Assembly (NCBI GenBank): GCA_029224185.1 | Contig: CM055191.1 | Coordinates: 27,225,805-27,289,804, forward strand | Length of the DNA stretch: 64,000 nucleotides | Direction of reading: 5' to 3' | Source of the DNA: Karalla daura | Taxonomy: Eukaryota; Chordata; Actinopteri; Chaetodontiformes; Leiognathidae | Shown here: positions 10,766 through 23,909 of the stretch, in pieces | Layout: every line of letters begins with the position of its first letter | Numbering within the stretch: the stretch's first letter is position 1 | The notes under the pieces: generated by a model | Databases searched by the model: none | What the model was told of the DNA's origin: nothing | Seen by the model: only the letters and a program-made list of their open reading frames with translations | Made by a program: the position numbers and the translations under genes

Positions 10766-13700
10766 AAAGCCTGTGCCATCTGCTGGGGTGCATTGAAGCT
10801 GGACGCCTGATCACTTTGTATTATCATGTCAGCAGAGGAGACATTGGAGCAGGTACCTGAGCACATGGTTGCCGAGAACAGGCGCTGCTGAAAAACCATA
10901 CAACCTATCAGCGTGCAACTTGCTACACAAACACAACACAAGATTCTTCAATTTTTGAAATGAAAATGAAGTTTCAAAGTCAAAGTATGGCAACGTTGCG
11001 AATGTTTGTTTGTGGAGTTCTGTTTTTCCCATTCATTCTTATGGGAAAAAGCCTAATTGGCCAAGTGATAAACATTTGGCTCTATGGAGACAACGCTTTC
11101 ACCTATCTGGAATATGAGCTTACTGTCACGCCGTAGGGGAGAGTCTCCAGATTGCCCTGACACGATTTGGAGTGTCTACTATGAAAACTGTGGCCACAGT
11201 CGCGAGAAGTACTGTAACGTTGAACACCGATGGCAGCGGTGGGAAAATGAATGGGGGCTTATGGAGAGAAGAGGCTGCACTGGGCAGACGGTGAGGCTGG
11301 TCGTTTAAATTTCACAAGGCGCACGGGTTTATGGCCTGCCCCGCATGAGAGAGCACCAACGTTACTACAAAACTGGAAAAAAACATTTTTCTGCTGCTTA
11401 AGGTGTGGCTGGGAGCAGCGTGAAAAGAGTGAAACGAGAGCTGATTTTTCAGCGATCCCGCATGTCGGCCCGGTGCTAAGAAGAGATTGGACATGCCCAA
11501 TGCTGAGGGGGCCATTTCCCCCTCTGGGAGTCTCCCAAAGCCTGTGCCATCTGCTGGGGTGCATTGAAGCTGGACGCCTGATCACTTTGTATTATCATGT
11601 CAGCAGAGGAGACATTGGGGCAGGTACCTGAGCACATGGTTGCCGAGAACAGGCGCTGCTGAAAAACCATACAACCTATCAGCGTGCAACTCGCTACACA
11701 AACACAACACAAGATTCTTCAATTTTTGAAATGAAAATGAAGTTTCAAAGTCAAAGTATGGCAACGTTGCGAATGTTTGTTTGTGGAGTTCTGTTTTTCC
11801 CATTCATTCTTATGGGAAAAAGCCAAATTGGCCAAGTGATAAACATTTGGCTCTATGGAGAAAACGCTTTCACCAATCTGAAATATGAGCTCACTGTCAC
11901 ACCGTAGGGGAGAGTCTCCAGAACGCCCTGACGCAATTTGGTGTGTGTACTATGAAAACTGTGGCCACAGTCGCGAGGAGAAGTGTAAGGTTTAACATTG
12001 ATGGCAGCGGTGGGAAAATGAATGGGGGCTTATGGAGAGAAGAGGCTGCACTGGGCAGACGGTGAGGCTGGTCGTTTAAATTTCACAAGGCGCACGGGTT
12101 TATGGCCTGCCCCGCATGAGAGAGCACCAATGTTTCTACAAAACTGGAAAAAAACATTTTTCTGCTGCTTAGGGTGTGGCTGGGAGCAGCGTGAAAAGAG
12201 CGAAACGAGAGCTGATTTTTCAGCGATCCCGCATGCCGGCCCGGTGCTAAGAAGAGATTGGACATGCCCAATGCTGAGGGGGCCATTTCCCACTCTTGGA
12301 GTCTCCTAAAGCCTGTGCCATCTGCTGGGGTGCATTGAAGCTGGACGCCTGATCACTTTGTATTATCATGTCAGCAGAGGAGACATTGGAGCAGGTACCT
12401 GAGCACATGGTCGCCGAGAACAGGCGCTGCTGAAAAACCATGCAACCAATCAGTGTGCAACTCGCTACACAAACACACCTCCAGTTTCTTGAAATTTTGA
12501 AATAAAAATGAAGTTTCAAAGTCAAAGTATGGCAACGTTGCAAATGTTTGTTTGTGGAGTTCTGTTTTTCCCATTCATTCTTATGGGAAAAAGCCAAATT
12601 GGCCAAGTGATAAACATTTGGCTCTATGGAGACAACGCTTTCACCTATCTGGAATATGAGCTTACTGTCACGCCGTACGGGAGAGTCTCCAGATTGCCCT
12701 GACACGATTTGGAGTGTCTACTATGAAAACTGTGGCCACAGTCGCGAGGAGTACTGTAACGTTGAACACCGATGGCAGCGGTGGGAAAATGAATGGGGGC
12801 TTATGGAGAGAAGAGGCTGCACTGGGCAGACGGTGAGGCTGGTCGTTTAAATTTCACAAGGCGCACGGGTTTATGGCCTGCCCCGCATGAGAGAGCACCA
12901 ACGTTACTACAAAACTGGAAAAAAACATTTTTCTGCTGCTTAGGGTGTGGCTGGGAGCAGCGTGAAAAGAGTGAAACGAGAGCTGATTTTTCAGCGATCC
13001 CGCATGTCGGCCCGGTGCTAAGAAGAGATTGGACATGCCCAATGCTGAGGGGGCCATTTCCCACTCTGGGAGTCTCCCAAAGCCTGTGCCATCTGCTGGG
13101 GTGCATTGAAGCTGGACGCCTGATCACTTTGTATTATCATGTCAGCAGAGGAGACATTGGGGCAGGTACCTGAGCACATGGTTGCCGAGAACAGGCGCTG
13201 CTGAAAAACCATACAACCTATCAGCGTGCAACTCGTTACTCAAACACAACACAAGATTCTTCAATTTTTGAAATGAAAATGAAGTTTCAAAGTCAAAGTA
13301 TGGCAACGTTGCGAATGTTTGTTTGTGGAGTTCTGTTTTTCCCATTCATTCTTATGGGAAAAAGCCAAATTGGCCAAGTGATAAACATTTGGCTCTATGG
13401 AGAAAACGCTTTCACCAATCTGGAATATGAGCTCACTGTCACACCATAGGGGAGAGTCTCCAGAACGCTCTGACGCGATTTGGTGTGTGTACTACTAAAT
13501 CTGTGGCCAGAGCTGCGAGGAGAAGTGTAAGGTTTAACATTGATGGCAGCAGTGGGAAAATGAATGGGAGCTTTTGGAGAGAAGAGGCTGCACTGGGCAG
13601 ACGGTGAGGCTGGTCGTTTAAATTTCACAAGGCGCACGGGTTTATGGCCTGCCCCGCATGAGAGAGCACCAACGTTACTACAAAACTGGAAAAAAACATT

Positions 13701-16160
13701 TTTCTGCTTCTTAAGGTGTGGCTGGGAGCAGCGTGAAAAGAGTGAAACGAGAGCTGATTTTTCAGCGATCCCGCATGTCGGCCCGGTGCTAAGAAGAGAT
13801 TGGACATGCCCAATGCTGAGGGGGCCATTTCCCACTCTGGGAGTCTCCCAAAGCCTGTGCCATCTGCTGGGGTGCATTGAATCTGGACGCCTGATCACTT
13901 TGTATTATCATGTCAGCAGAGGAGACATTGGAGCAGGTACCTGAGCACATGGTCGCCGAGAACAGGCGCTGCTGAAAAACCATGCAACCAATCAGCGTGC
14001 AACTCGCTACACAAACACAACACAAGATTCTTCAATTTTTGAAATGAAAATGAAGTTTCAAAGTCAAAGTATGGCAACGTTGCGAATGTTTGTTTGTGGA
14101 GTTCTGTTTTTCCCATTCATTCTTATGGGAAAAAGCCAAATTGGCCAAGTGATAAACATTTGGCTCTATGGAGAAAACGCTTTCACCAATCTGAAATATG
14201 AGCTCACTGTCACACCGTAGGGGAGAGTCTCCAGAACGCCCTGACGCAATTTGGTGTGTGTACTATGAAAACTGTGGCCACAGTCGCGAGGAGAAGTGTA
14301 AGGTTTAACATTGATGGCAGCGGTGGGAAAATGAATGGGGGCTTATGGAGAGAAGAGGCTGCACTGGGCAGACGGTGAGGCTGGTCATTTAAATTTCACA
14401 AGGCGCACGGGTTTATGGCCTGCCCCGCATGAGAGAGCACCAACGTTACTACAAAACTGGAAAAAAACATTTTTCTGCTGCTTAAGGTGTGGCTGGGAGC
14501 AGCGTGAAAAGAGTGAAACGAGAGCTGATTTTTCAGCGATCCCGCATGTCGGCCCGGTGCTAAGAAGAGATTGGACATGCCCAATGCTGAGGGGGCCATT
14601 TCCCACTCTGGGAGTCTCCCAAAGCCTGTGCCATCTGCTGGGGTGCATTGAAGCTGGACGCCTGATCACTTTGTATTATCATGTCAGCAGAGGAGACATT
14701 GGAGCAGGTACCTGAACACATGGTCGCCGAGAACAGGCGCTGCTGAAAAACCATACAACCTATCAGCGTGCAACTCGCTACACAAACACACCACAAGATT
14801 CTTCAATTTTTGAAATGAAAATGAAGTTTCAAAGTCAAAGTATGGCAACGTTGCGAATGTTTGTTTGTGGAGTTCTGTTTTTCCCATTCATTCTTTTGGG
14901 AAAAAGCCAAATTGGCCAAGTGATAAACATTTGGCTCTATGGAGACAACGCTTTCACCAATCTGGAATATGAGCTCACTGTCACACCGCAGGGGAGAGTC
15001 TCCAGAACGCCCTGACGCGAATTGGTGTGTTTACTATGAAAACTGTGGCCACAGTCGCGAGGAGAAGTGTAAGGTTTAACATTGATGGCAGCGGTGGGAA
15101 AATGAATGGGGCTTATGGAGAGAAGAGGCTGCACTGGGCAGACGGTGAGGCTGGTCGTTTAAATTTCACAAGGCGCACGGGTTTATGGCCTGCCCCGCAT
15201 GAGAGAGCACCAACGTTACTACAAAACTGGAAAAAAACATTTTTCTGCTGCTTAGGGTGTGGCTGGGAGCAGCGTGAATAGAGCGAAACGAGAGCTGATT
15301 TTTCAGCGATCCCGCATGTCGGCCCGGTGCTAAGAAGAGATTGGACATGCCCAATGCTGAGGGGGCCATTTCCCACTCTGGGAGTCTCCCAAAGCCTGTG
15401 CCATCTGCTGGGGTGCATTGAAGCTGGACGCCTGATCACTTTGTATTATCATGTCAGCAGAGGGGACATTGGAGCAGGTACCTGAACACATGGTCGCCGA
15501 GAAAAGGCGCTGCTGAAAAACCATACAACCTATCAGCGTGCAACTTGCTACACAAACACACCAAAAGATTCTTCAATTTTTGAAATGAAAATGAAGTTTC
15601 AAAGTCAAAGTATGGCAACGTTGCGAATGTTTGTTTGTGGAGTTCTGTTTTTCCCATTCATTCTTATGGGAAAAAGCCAAATTGGCCAAGTGATAAACAT
15701 TTGGCTCTATGGAGACAACGCTTTCACCAATCTGGAATATGAGCTCACTGTCACACCGCAGGGGAGAGTCTCCAGATTGCCCTGACGCGAATTGATGTGT
15801 TTACTATGAAAACTGTGGCCACAGTCGCGAGGAGAAGTGTAAGGTTTAACATTGATGGCAGCGGTGGGAAAATGAATGGGGCTTATGGAGAGAAGAGGCT
15901 GCACTGGGCAGACGGTGAGGCTGGTCGTATAAATTCCACAAGGCGCACGGGTTTATGGCCTGCCCCGCATGAGAGAGCACCAACGTTACTACAAAACTGG
16001 AAAAAAACATTTTTCTGCTGCTTAAGGTGTGGCTGGGAGCAGCGTGAAAAGAGTGAAACGAGAGCTGATTTTTCAGCGATCCCGCATGTCGGCCCAGTGC
16101 TAAGAAGAGATTGGACATGCCCAATGCTGAGGGGGCCATTTCCCACTCTGGGAGTCTCCC
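10766..16160 (+). repeat. 7-monomer HOR, copy 2 (5,395 bp)
   Basis: Contains monomers 15-21 with starts at 10789, 11560, 12331, 13102, 13873, 14644 and 15414. It matches copy 1 in register with no net indel, and the match runs 95 bp further, to 16255, where 'cctgagcac' (10857-10865) meets 'cctgaacac' (16252-16260). The homology is therefore slightly longer than the period, as expected for a tandem duplication made by unequal exchange inside homologous monomers. Copy 2 lacks the copy-1 changes at 6755 (t), 8396 (t) and 10410 (g), so those are probably younger than the duplication. Confidence 0.92.
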
Positions 16161-18494
16161 AAAGCCTGTGCCATCTGCTGGGGTGCATTGAAGCTGGACG
16201 CCTGATCACTTTGTATTATCATGTCAGCAGAGGAGACATTGGAGCAGGTACCTGAACACATGGTCGCAGAGAACAGGCGCTGCTGAAAAACCATACAACC
16301 TTTCAGCGTGCAACTCGCTACACAAACACACCACAAGATTCTTCAATTTTTGAAATGAAAATGAAGTTTCAAAGTCAAAGTATGGCAACGTTGCGAATGT
16401 TTGTTTGTGGAGTTCTGTTTTTCCCATTCATTCTTATGGGAACAAGCCAAATTGGCCAAGTGATAAACATTTGGCTCTATGGAGACAACGCTTTCACCTA
16501 TCTGGAATATGAGCTTACTGTCACACCGCAGGGGAGAGTCTCCAGAACGCCCTGACGCGAATTGATGTGTTTACTATGAAAACTGTGGCCGCAGTCGCGA
16601 GGAGAAGTGTAAGGTTTAACATTGATGGCAGCGGTGGGAAAATGAATGGGGCTTATGGAGAGAAGAGGCTGCACTGGGCAGACGGTGAGGCTGGTCGTAT
16701 AAATTTCACAAGGCGCACGGGTTTATGGCCTGCCCCGCATGAGAGAGCACCAACGTTACTACAAAACTGGAAAAAAACATTTTTCTGCTGCTTAAGGTGT
16801 GGCTGGGAGCAGCGTGAAAAGAGTGAAACGAGAGCTGATTTTTCAGCGATCCCGCATGTCGGCCCGGTGCTAAGAAGAGATTGGACATGCCCAATGCTGA
16901 GGGGGCCATTTCCCACTCTGGGAGTCTCCCAAAGCCTGTGCCATCTGCTGGGGTGCATTGAAGCTGGACGCCTGATCACTTTGTATTATCATGTCAGCAG
17001 AGGAGACATTGGAGCAGGTACCTGAACACATGGTCGCCGAGAACAGGCGCTGATGAAAAACCATACAACCTTTCAGCGTGCAACTCGCTACACAAACACA
17101 CCACAAGATTCTTCAATTTTTGAAATGAAAATGAAGTTTCAAAGTCAAAGTATGGCAACGTTGCGAATGTTTGTTTGTGGAGTTCTGTTTTTCCCATTCA
17201 TTCTTATGGGAAAAAGCCAAATTGGCCAAGTGATAAACATTTGGCTCTATGGAGACAACGCTTTCACCAATCTGGAATATGAGCTCACTGTCACACCGCA
17301 GGGGAGAGTCTCCAGAACGCCCTGACGCGAATTGGTGTGTTTACTATGAAAACTGTGGCCACAGTCGCGAGGAGAATTGTAAGGTTTAACATTGGTGGCA
17401 GCGGTGGGAAAATGAATGGGGCTTATGGAGAGAAGAGGCTGCACTGGGCAGACGGTGAGGCTGGTCGTATAAATTTCACAAGGCGCACGGGTTTATGGCC
17501 TGCCCCGCATGAGAGAGCACCAACGTTACTACAAAACTGGAAAAAAACATTTTTCTGCTGCTTAAGGTGTGGCTGGGAGCAGCGTGAAAAGAGTGAAACG
17601 AGAGCTGATTTTTCAGCGATCCCGCATGTCGGCCCGGTGCTAAGAAGAGATTGGACATGCCCAATGCTGAGGGGGCCATTTCCCACTCTGGGAGTCTCCC
17701 AAAGCCTGTGCCATCTGCTGGGGTGCATTGAAGCTGGACGCCTGATCACTTTGTATTATCATGTCAGCAGAGGAGACATTGGAGCAGGTACCTGAGCACA
17801 TGGTCGCCGAGAACAGGCGCTGCTGAAAAACCATGCAACCAATGAGCGTGCAACTCGCTACACAAACACAACACACGATTCTTCAATTTTTGAAATGAAA
17901 ATGAAGTTTCAAAGTCAAAGTATGGCAACGTTGCGAATGTTTGTTTGTGGAGTTCTGTTTTTCCCATTCATTCTTATGGGAAAAAGCCAAATTGGCCAAG
18001 TGATAAACATTTGGCTCTATGGAGACAACGCTTTCACCTATCTGGAATATGAGCTCACTGTCACACCGCAGGGGAGAGTCTCCAGATTGCCCTGACGCGA
18101 ATTGATGTGTTTACTATGAAAACTGTGGCCACAGTCGCGAGGAGAATTGTAAGGTTTAACATTGATGGCAGCGGTGGGAAAACGAATGGGGGCTTATGGA
18201 GAGAAGAGGCTGCACTGGGCAGACGGTGAGGCTGGTCGTATAAATTTCACAAGGCGCACGGGTTTATGGCCTGCCCCGCATGAGAGAGCACCAACGTTAC
18301 TACAAAACTGGAAAAAAACATTTTTCTGCTGCTTAGGGTGTGGCTGGGAGCAGCGTGAAAAGAGCAAAACGAGAGCTGATTTTTCAGCGATCCCGCATGT
18401 CGGCCCGGTGCTAAGAAGAGATTGGACATGCCCAATGATGAGGGGGCCATTTCCCACTCTGGGAGTCTCCCAAAGCCTGTGCCATCTGCTGGGG
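16161..18494 (+). repeat. Monomers 21 (end) to 24, 770-bp TATAAA subtype
   Basis: Monomers start at 16184, 16954 and 17724. Shared marks: 'cacaccacaag' in the S block of 22 and 23, 'ccgcagggg' in place of 'ccgtagggg', 'gacgcgaattg', and TATAAA (16698, 17468, 18239). The first two have one g fewer in 'aatggggctta' (770 bp). Monomer 22 carries 'gtggccgcagt', which breaks the 14-bp palindrome. The second half of monomer 24 ('gagcaaaacg', 'caatgatgagg') is the form seen again at about 56.7, 58.3 and 62.9 kb. Confidence 0.82.
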
Positions 18495-20807
18495 TGCATT
18501 GAAGCTGGACGCCTGATCACTTTGTATTATCATGTCAGCAGAGGAGACATTGGAGCAGGTACCTGAACACATGGTCGCCGAGAACAGGCGCTGCTGAAAA
18601 ACCATACAACCCATCAGCGTGCAACTTGCTACACAAACACACCACAAGATTCTTCAATTTTTGAAATGAAAATGAAGTTTCAAAGTCAAAGTATGGCAAC
18701 GTTGCGAATGTTTGTTTGTGGAGTTCTGTTTTTCCCATTCATTCTTATGGGAAAAAGCCAAATTGGCCAAGTGATAAACATTTGGCTCTATGGAGACAAC
18801 GCTTTCACCTATCTGGAATATGAGCTTACTGTCACGCCGTAGGGGAGAGTCTCCAGATTGCCCTGACACCATTTGGAGTGTCTACTATGAAAACTGTGGC
18901 CACAGTCGCGAGGAGTACTGTAACGTTGAACACCGATGGCAGCGGTGGGAAAATGAATGGGGGCTTATGGAGAGAAGAGGCTGCACTGGGCAGACGGTGA
19001 GGCTGGTCGTTTAAATTTCACAAGGCGCACGGGTTTATGGCCTGCCCCGCATGAGAGAGCACCAACGTTACTACAAAACTGGAAAAAAACATTTTTCTGC
19101 TGCTTAGGGGGTGGCTGGGAGCAGCGTGAAAAGAGCGAAACGAGAGCTGATTTTTCAGCGATCCCGCATGTCGGCCCGGTGCTAAGAAGAGATTGGACAT
19201 GCCCAATGCTGAGGGGGCCATTTCCCACTCTGGGAGTCTCCCAAAGCCTGTGCCATCTGCTGGGGTGCATTGAAGCTGGACGCCTGATCACTTTGTATTA
19301 TCATGTCAGCAGAGGAGACATTGGAGCAGGTACCTGAACACATGGTCGCCGAGAACAGGCGCTGCTGAAAAACCATACAACCTATCAGCGTGCAACTCGC
19401 TACACAAACACACCACAAGATTCTTCAATTTTTGAAATGAAAATGAAGTTTCAAAGTCAAAGTATGGCAACGTTGCGAATGTTTGTTTGTGGAGTTCTGT
19501 TTTTCCCATTCATTCTTATGGGAAAAAGCCAAATTGGCCAAGTGATAAACATTTGGCTCTATGGAGACAACGCTTTCACCTATCTGGAATATGAGCTTAC
19601 TGTCACGCCGTAGGGGAGAGTCTCCAGATTGCCCTGACACCATTTGGAGTGTCTACTATGAAAACTGTGGCCACAGTCGCGAGGAGTACTGTAACGTTGA
19701 ACACCGATGGCAGCGGTGGGAAAATGAATGGGGGCTTATGGAGAGAAGAGGCTGCACTGGGCAGACGGTGAGGCTGGTCGTTTAAATTTCACAAGGCGCA
19801 CGGGTTTATGGCCTGCCCCGCATGAGAGAGCACCAACGTTACTACAAAACTGGAAAAAAACATTTTTCTGCTGCTTAGGGTGTGGCTGGGAGCAGCGTGA
19901 AAAGAGCGAAACGAGAGCTGATTTTTCAGCGATCCCGCATGTCGGCCCGGTGCTAAGAAGAGATTGGACATGCCCAATGCTGAGGGGGCCATTTCCCACT
20001 CTGGGAGTCTCCCAAAGCCTGTACCATCTGCTGGGGTGCATTGAAGCTGGACGCCTGATCACTTTGTATTATCATGTCAGCAGAGGAGACATTGGAGCAG
20101 GTACCTGAACACATGGTCGCCGAGAACAGGCGCTGCTGAAAAACCATACAACCTATCAGCGTGCAACTCACTACACAAACACACCACAAGATTCTTCAAT
20201 TTTTGAAATGAAAATGAAGTTTCAAAGTCAAAGTATGGCAACGTTGCGAATGTTTGTTTGTGGAGTTCTGTTTTTCCCATTCATTCTTATGGGAAAAAGC
20301 CAAATTGGCCAAGTGATAAACATTTGGCTCTATGGAGACAACGCTTTCACCTATCTGGAATATGAGCTTACTGTCACGCCGTAGGGGAGAGTCTCCAGAT
20401 TGCCCTGACACGATTTGGAGTGTCTACTATGAAAACTGTGGCCACAGTCGCGAGGAGTACTGTAACGTTGAACACCGATGGCAGCGGTGGGAAAATGAAT
20501 GGGGGCTTATGGAGAGAAGAGGCTGCACTGGGCAGACGGTGAGGCTGGTCGTTTAAATTTCACAAGGCGCACGGGTTTATGGCCTGCCCCGCATGAGAGA
20601 GCACCAACGTTACTACAAAACTGGAAAAAAACATTTTTCTGCTGCTTAAGGTGTGGCTGGGAGCAGCGTGAAAAGAGTGAAACGAGAGCTGATTTTTCAG
20701 CGATCCCGCATGTCGGCCCGGTGCTAAGAAGAGATTGGACATGCCCAATGCTGAGGGGGCCATTTCCCACTCTGGGAGTCTCCCAAAGCCTGTGCCATCT
20801 GCTGGGG
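18495..20807 (+). repeat. Monomers 25-27, run of three similar copies
   Basis: Monomers start at 18495, 19266 and 20037, each 771 bp. All have the 'cacaccacaag' S block, 'acctgaacac' at the start (25 and 26 follow it in the previous copy as well), and the 'gacac(c/g)att...gagtactgtaacg' form of the middle block. They are more alike to each other than to their neighbours, which suggests one-monomer local amplification. Private changes include 'ttagggggtggc' in 25 and 'cctgtaccatc' in 26. Confidence 0.75.
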
Positions 20808-22347
20808 TGCATTGAAGCTGGACGCCTGATCACTTTGTATTATCATGTCAGCAGAGGAGACATTGGAGCAGGTACCTGAACACATGGTCGCCGAGAACAG
20901 GCGCTGCTGAAAAACCATACAACCTATCAGCGTGCAACTTGCTACACAAACACACCACAAGATTCTTCAATTTTTGAAATGAAAATGAAGTTTCAAAGTC
21001 AAAGTATGGCAACGTTGCGAATGTTTGTTTGTGGAGTTCTGTTTTTCCCATTCATTCTTATGGGAAAAAGCCAAATTGGCCAAGTGATAAACATTTGGCT
21101 CTATGGAGACAACGCTTTCACCAATCTGGAATATGAGCTCACTGTCACACCGCAGGGGAGAGTCTCCAGAACGCCCTGACGCGAATTGGTGTGTTTACTA
21201 TGAAAACTGTGGCCACAGTCGCGAGGAGAATTGTAAGGTTTAACATTGATGGCAGCGGTGGGAAAATGAATGGGGCTTATGGAGAGAAGAGGCTGCACTG
21301 GGCAGACGGTGAGGCTGGTCGTATAAATTTCACAAGGCGCACGGGTTTATGGCCTGCCCCGCATGAGAGAGCACCAACGTTACTACAAAACTGGAAAAAA
21401 ACATTTTTCTGCTGCTTAAGGTGTGGCTGGGAGCAGCGTGAAAAGAGCGAAACGAGAGCTGATTTTTCAGCGATCCCGCATGTCGGCCCGGTGCTAAGAA
21501 GAGATTGGACATGCCCAATGCTGAGGGGGCCATTTCCCACTCTGGGAGTCTCCCAAAGCCTGTGCCATCTGCTGGGGTGCATTGAAGCTGGACGCCTGAT
21601 CACTTTGTATTATCATGTCAGCAGAGGAGACATTGGAGCAGGTACCTGAACACATGGTCGCCGAGAACAGGCGCTGCTGAAAAACCATACAACCTTTCAG
21701 CGTGCAACTCGCAACACACACACACCACAAGATTCTTCAATTTTTGAAATGAAAATGAAGTTTCAAAGTCAAAGTATGGCAACGTTGCGAATGTTTGTTT
21801 GTGGAGTTCTGTTTTTCCCATTCATTCTTATGGGAAAAAGCCAAATTGGCCAAGTGATAAACATTTGGCTCTATGGAGACAACGCTTTCACCAATCTGGA
21901 ATATGAGCTCACTGTCACACCGCAGGGGAGAGTCTCCAGATTGCCCTGACGCGAATTGATGTGTTTACTATGAAAACTGTGGCCACAGTCGCGAGGAGAA
22001 TTGTAAGGTTTAACATTGATGGCAGCGGTGGGAAAATGAATGGGGCTTATGGAGAGAAGAGGCTGCACTGGGCAGACGGTGAGGCTGGTCGTATAAATTT
22101 CACAAGGCGCACGGGTTTATGGCCTGCCCCGCATGAGAGAGCACCAACGTTACTACAAAACTGGAAAAAAACATTTTTCTGCTGCTTAAGGTGTGGCTGG
22201 GAGCAGCGTGAAAAGAGCGAAACGAGAGCTGATTTTTCAGCGATCCCGCATGTCGGCCCGGTGCTAAGAAGAGATTGGACATGCCCAATGCTGAGGGGGC
22301 CATTTCCCACTCTTGGAGTCTCCCAAAGCCTGTGCCATCTGCTGGGG
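20808..22347 (+). repeat. Monomers 28-29, 770-bp TATAAA subtype
   Basis: Monomers start at 20808 and 21578. Both have 'ccgcagggg', 'gaggagaattgtaagg', the g-loss in 'aatggggctta' and TATAAA (21322, 22092). The middle of 28 matches the middle of 23 at an offset of 3,854 bp (5 monomers), differing for example by 'attggtggc' versus 'attgatggc'. Monomer 28 is followed by 29 as a near-duplicate of the same middle block 770 bp later. Confidence 0.75.
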
Positions 22348-23330
22348 TGCATTGAAGCTGGACGCCTGATCACTTTGTATTATCATGTCAGCAGAGGAGA
22401 CATTGGAGCAGGTACCTGAGCACATGGTCGCCAAGAACAGGCGCTGCTGAAAAACCATGCAACCAATCAGTGTGCAACTCGCTACACAAACACACCTCCA
22501 GTTTCTTGAAATTTTGAAATAAAAATGAAGTTTCAAAGTCAAAGTATGGCAACGTTGCAAATGTTTGTTTGTGGAGTTCTGTTTTTCCCATTCATTCTTA
22601 TGGGAAAAAGCCAAATTGGCCAAGTGATAAACATTTGGCTCTATGGAGACAACGCTTTCACCTATCTGGAATATGAGCTTACTGTCACGCCGTAGGGGAG
22701 AGTCTCCAGATTGCCCTGACACCATTTGGAGTGTCTACTATGAAAACTGTGGCCACAGTCGCGAGGAGTACTGTAACGTTGAACACCGATGGCAGCGGTG
22801 GGAAAATGAATGGGGGCTTATGGAGAGAAGAGGCTGCACTGGGCAGACGGTGAGGCTGGTCGTTTAAATTTCACAAGGCGCACGGGTTTATGGCCTGCCC
22901 CGCATGAGAGAGCACCAACGTTACTACAAAACTGGAAAAAAACATTTTTCTGCTGCTTAGGGTGTGGCTGGGAGCAGCGTGAAAAGAGCGAAACGAGAGC
23001 TGATTTTTCAGCGATCCCGCATGTCGGCCCGGTGCTAAGAAGAGATTGGACATGCCCAATGCTGAGGGGGCCATTTCCCCCTCTGGGAGTCTCCCAAAGC
23101 CTGTGCCATCTGCTGGGGTGCATTGAAGCTGGACGCCTGATCACTTTGTATTATCATGTCAGCAGAGGAGACATTGGGGCAGGTACCTGAGCACATGGTT
23201 GCCGAGAACAGGCGCTGCTGAAAAACCATACAACCTATCAGCGTGCAACTTGCTACACAAACACAACACAAGATTCTTCAATTTTTGAAATGAAAATGAA
23301 GTTTCAAAGTCAAAGTATGGCAACGTTGCG
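22348..23330 (+). repeat. Bridge into HOR copy A (monomer 30 and first half of 31)
   Basis: Monomer 30 starts with the F block and the marks 'gtcgccaagaac' and 'ttgaaattttg'. It matches monomer 7 (4623) and monomer 51 (38528) at offsets of 17,725 and 16,180 bp. Its second half and the start of monomer 31 carry 'atttccccctctgg', otherwise seen only in monomers 8 and 15 of the 7-monomer HOR. So this stretch joins a piece of the 20-monomer unit to a piece related to the 7-monomer unit. Confidence 0.78.
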
Positions 23331-23778
23331 AATGTTTGTTTGTGGAGTTCTGTTTTTCCCATTCATTCTTATGGGAAAAAGCCAAATTGGCCAAGTGATA
23401 AACATTTGGCTCTATGGAGACAACGCTTTCACCTATCTGGAATATGAGCTTACTGTCACGCCGTAGGGGAGAGTCTCCAGATTGCCCTGACACCATTTGG
23501 AGTGTCTACTATGAAAACTGTGGCCACAGTCGCGAGGAGTACTGTAACGTTGAACACCGATGGCAGCGGTGGGAAAATGAATGGTGGCTTATGGAGAGAA
23601 GAGGCTGCACTGGGCAGACGGTGAGGCTGGTCGTTTAAATTTCACAAGGCGCACGGGTTTATGGCCTGCCCCGCATGAGAGAGCACCAACGTTACTACAA
23701 AACTGGAAAAAAACATTTTTCTGCTGCTTAAGGTGTGGCTGGGAGCAGCGTGAAAAGAGCGAAACGAGAGCTGATTTT

Positions 23779-23909
23779 AAAGCGATCCCGCATGTCGCAC
23801 GGGGCTATGAAGAGATTGGACATGCCCAATGCTGAGGGGGCCCTTTCCCACTCTGCGAGTCTCCCAGGGCCTGTGCCATCTGCTGGGGTGCATTGAAGCT
23901 GGACGCCTC
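23779..23909 (+). repeat. Divergent 131-bp block in monomer 31
   Basis: This block differs from the usual monomer at about a dozen sites: 'aaagcgatcc', 'gtcgcacggggctatg' (net -1 bp), 'gccctttccc', 'ctctgcgag', 'tcccagggcc' and 'cctcatcac'. The near-full form is also in monomers 40, 44, 51, 63 and 70. Monomers 39, 59, 68 and 69 have only its first and last marks around normal sequence, so they look like recombinants of it. Confidence 0.8.
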
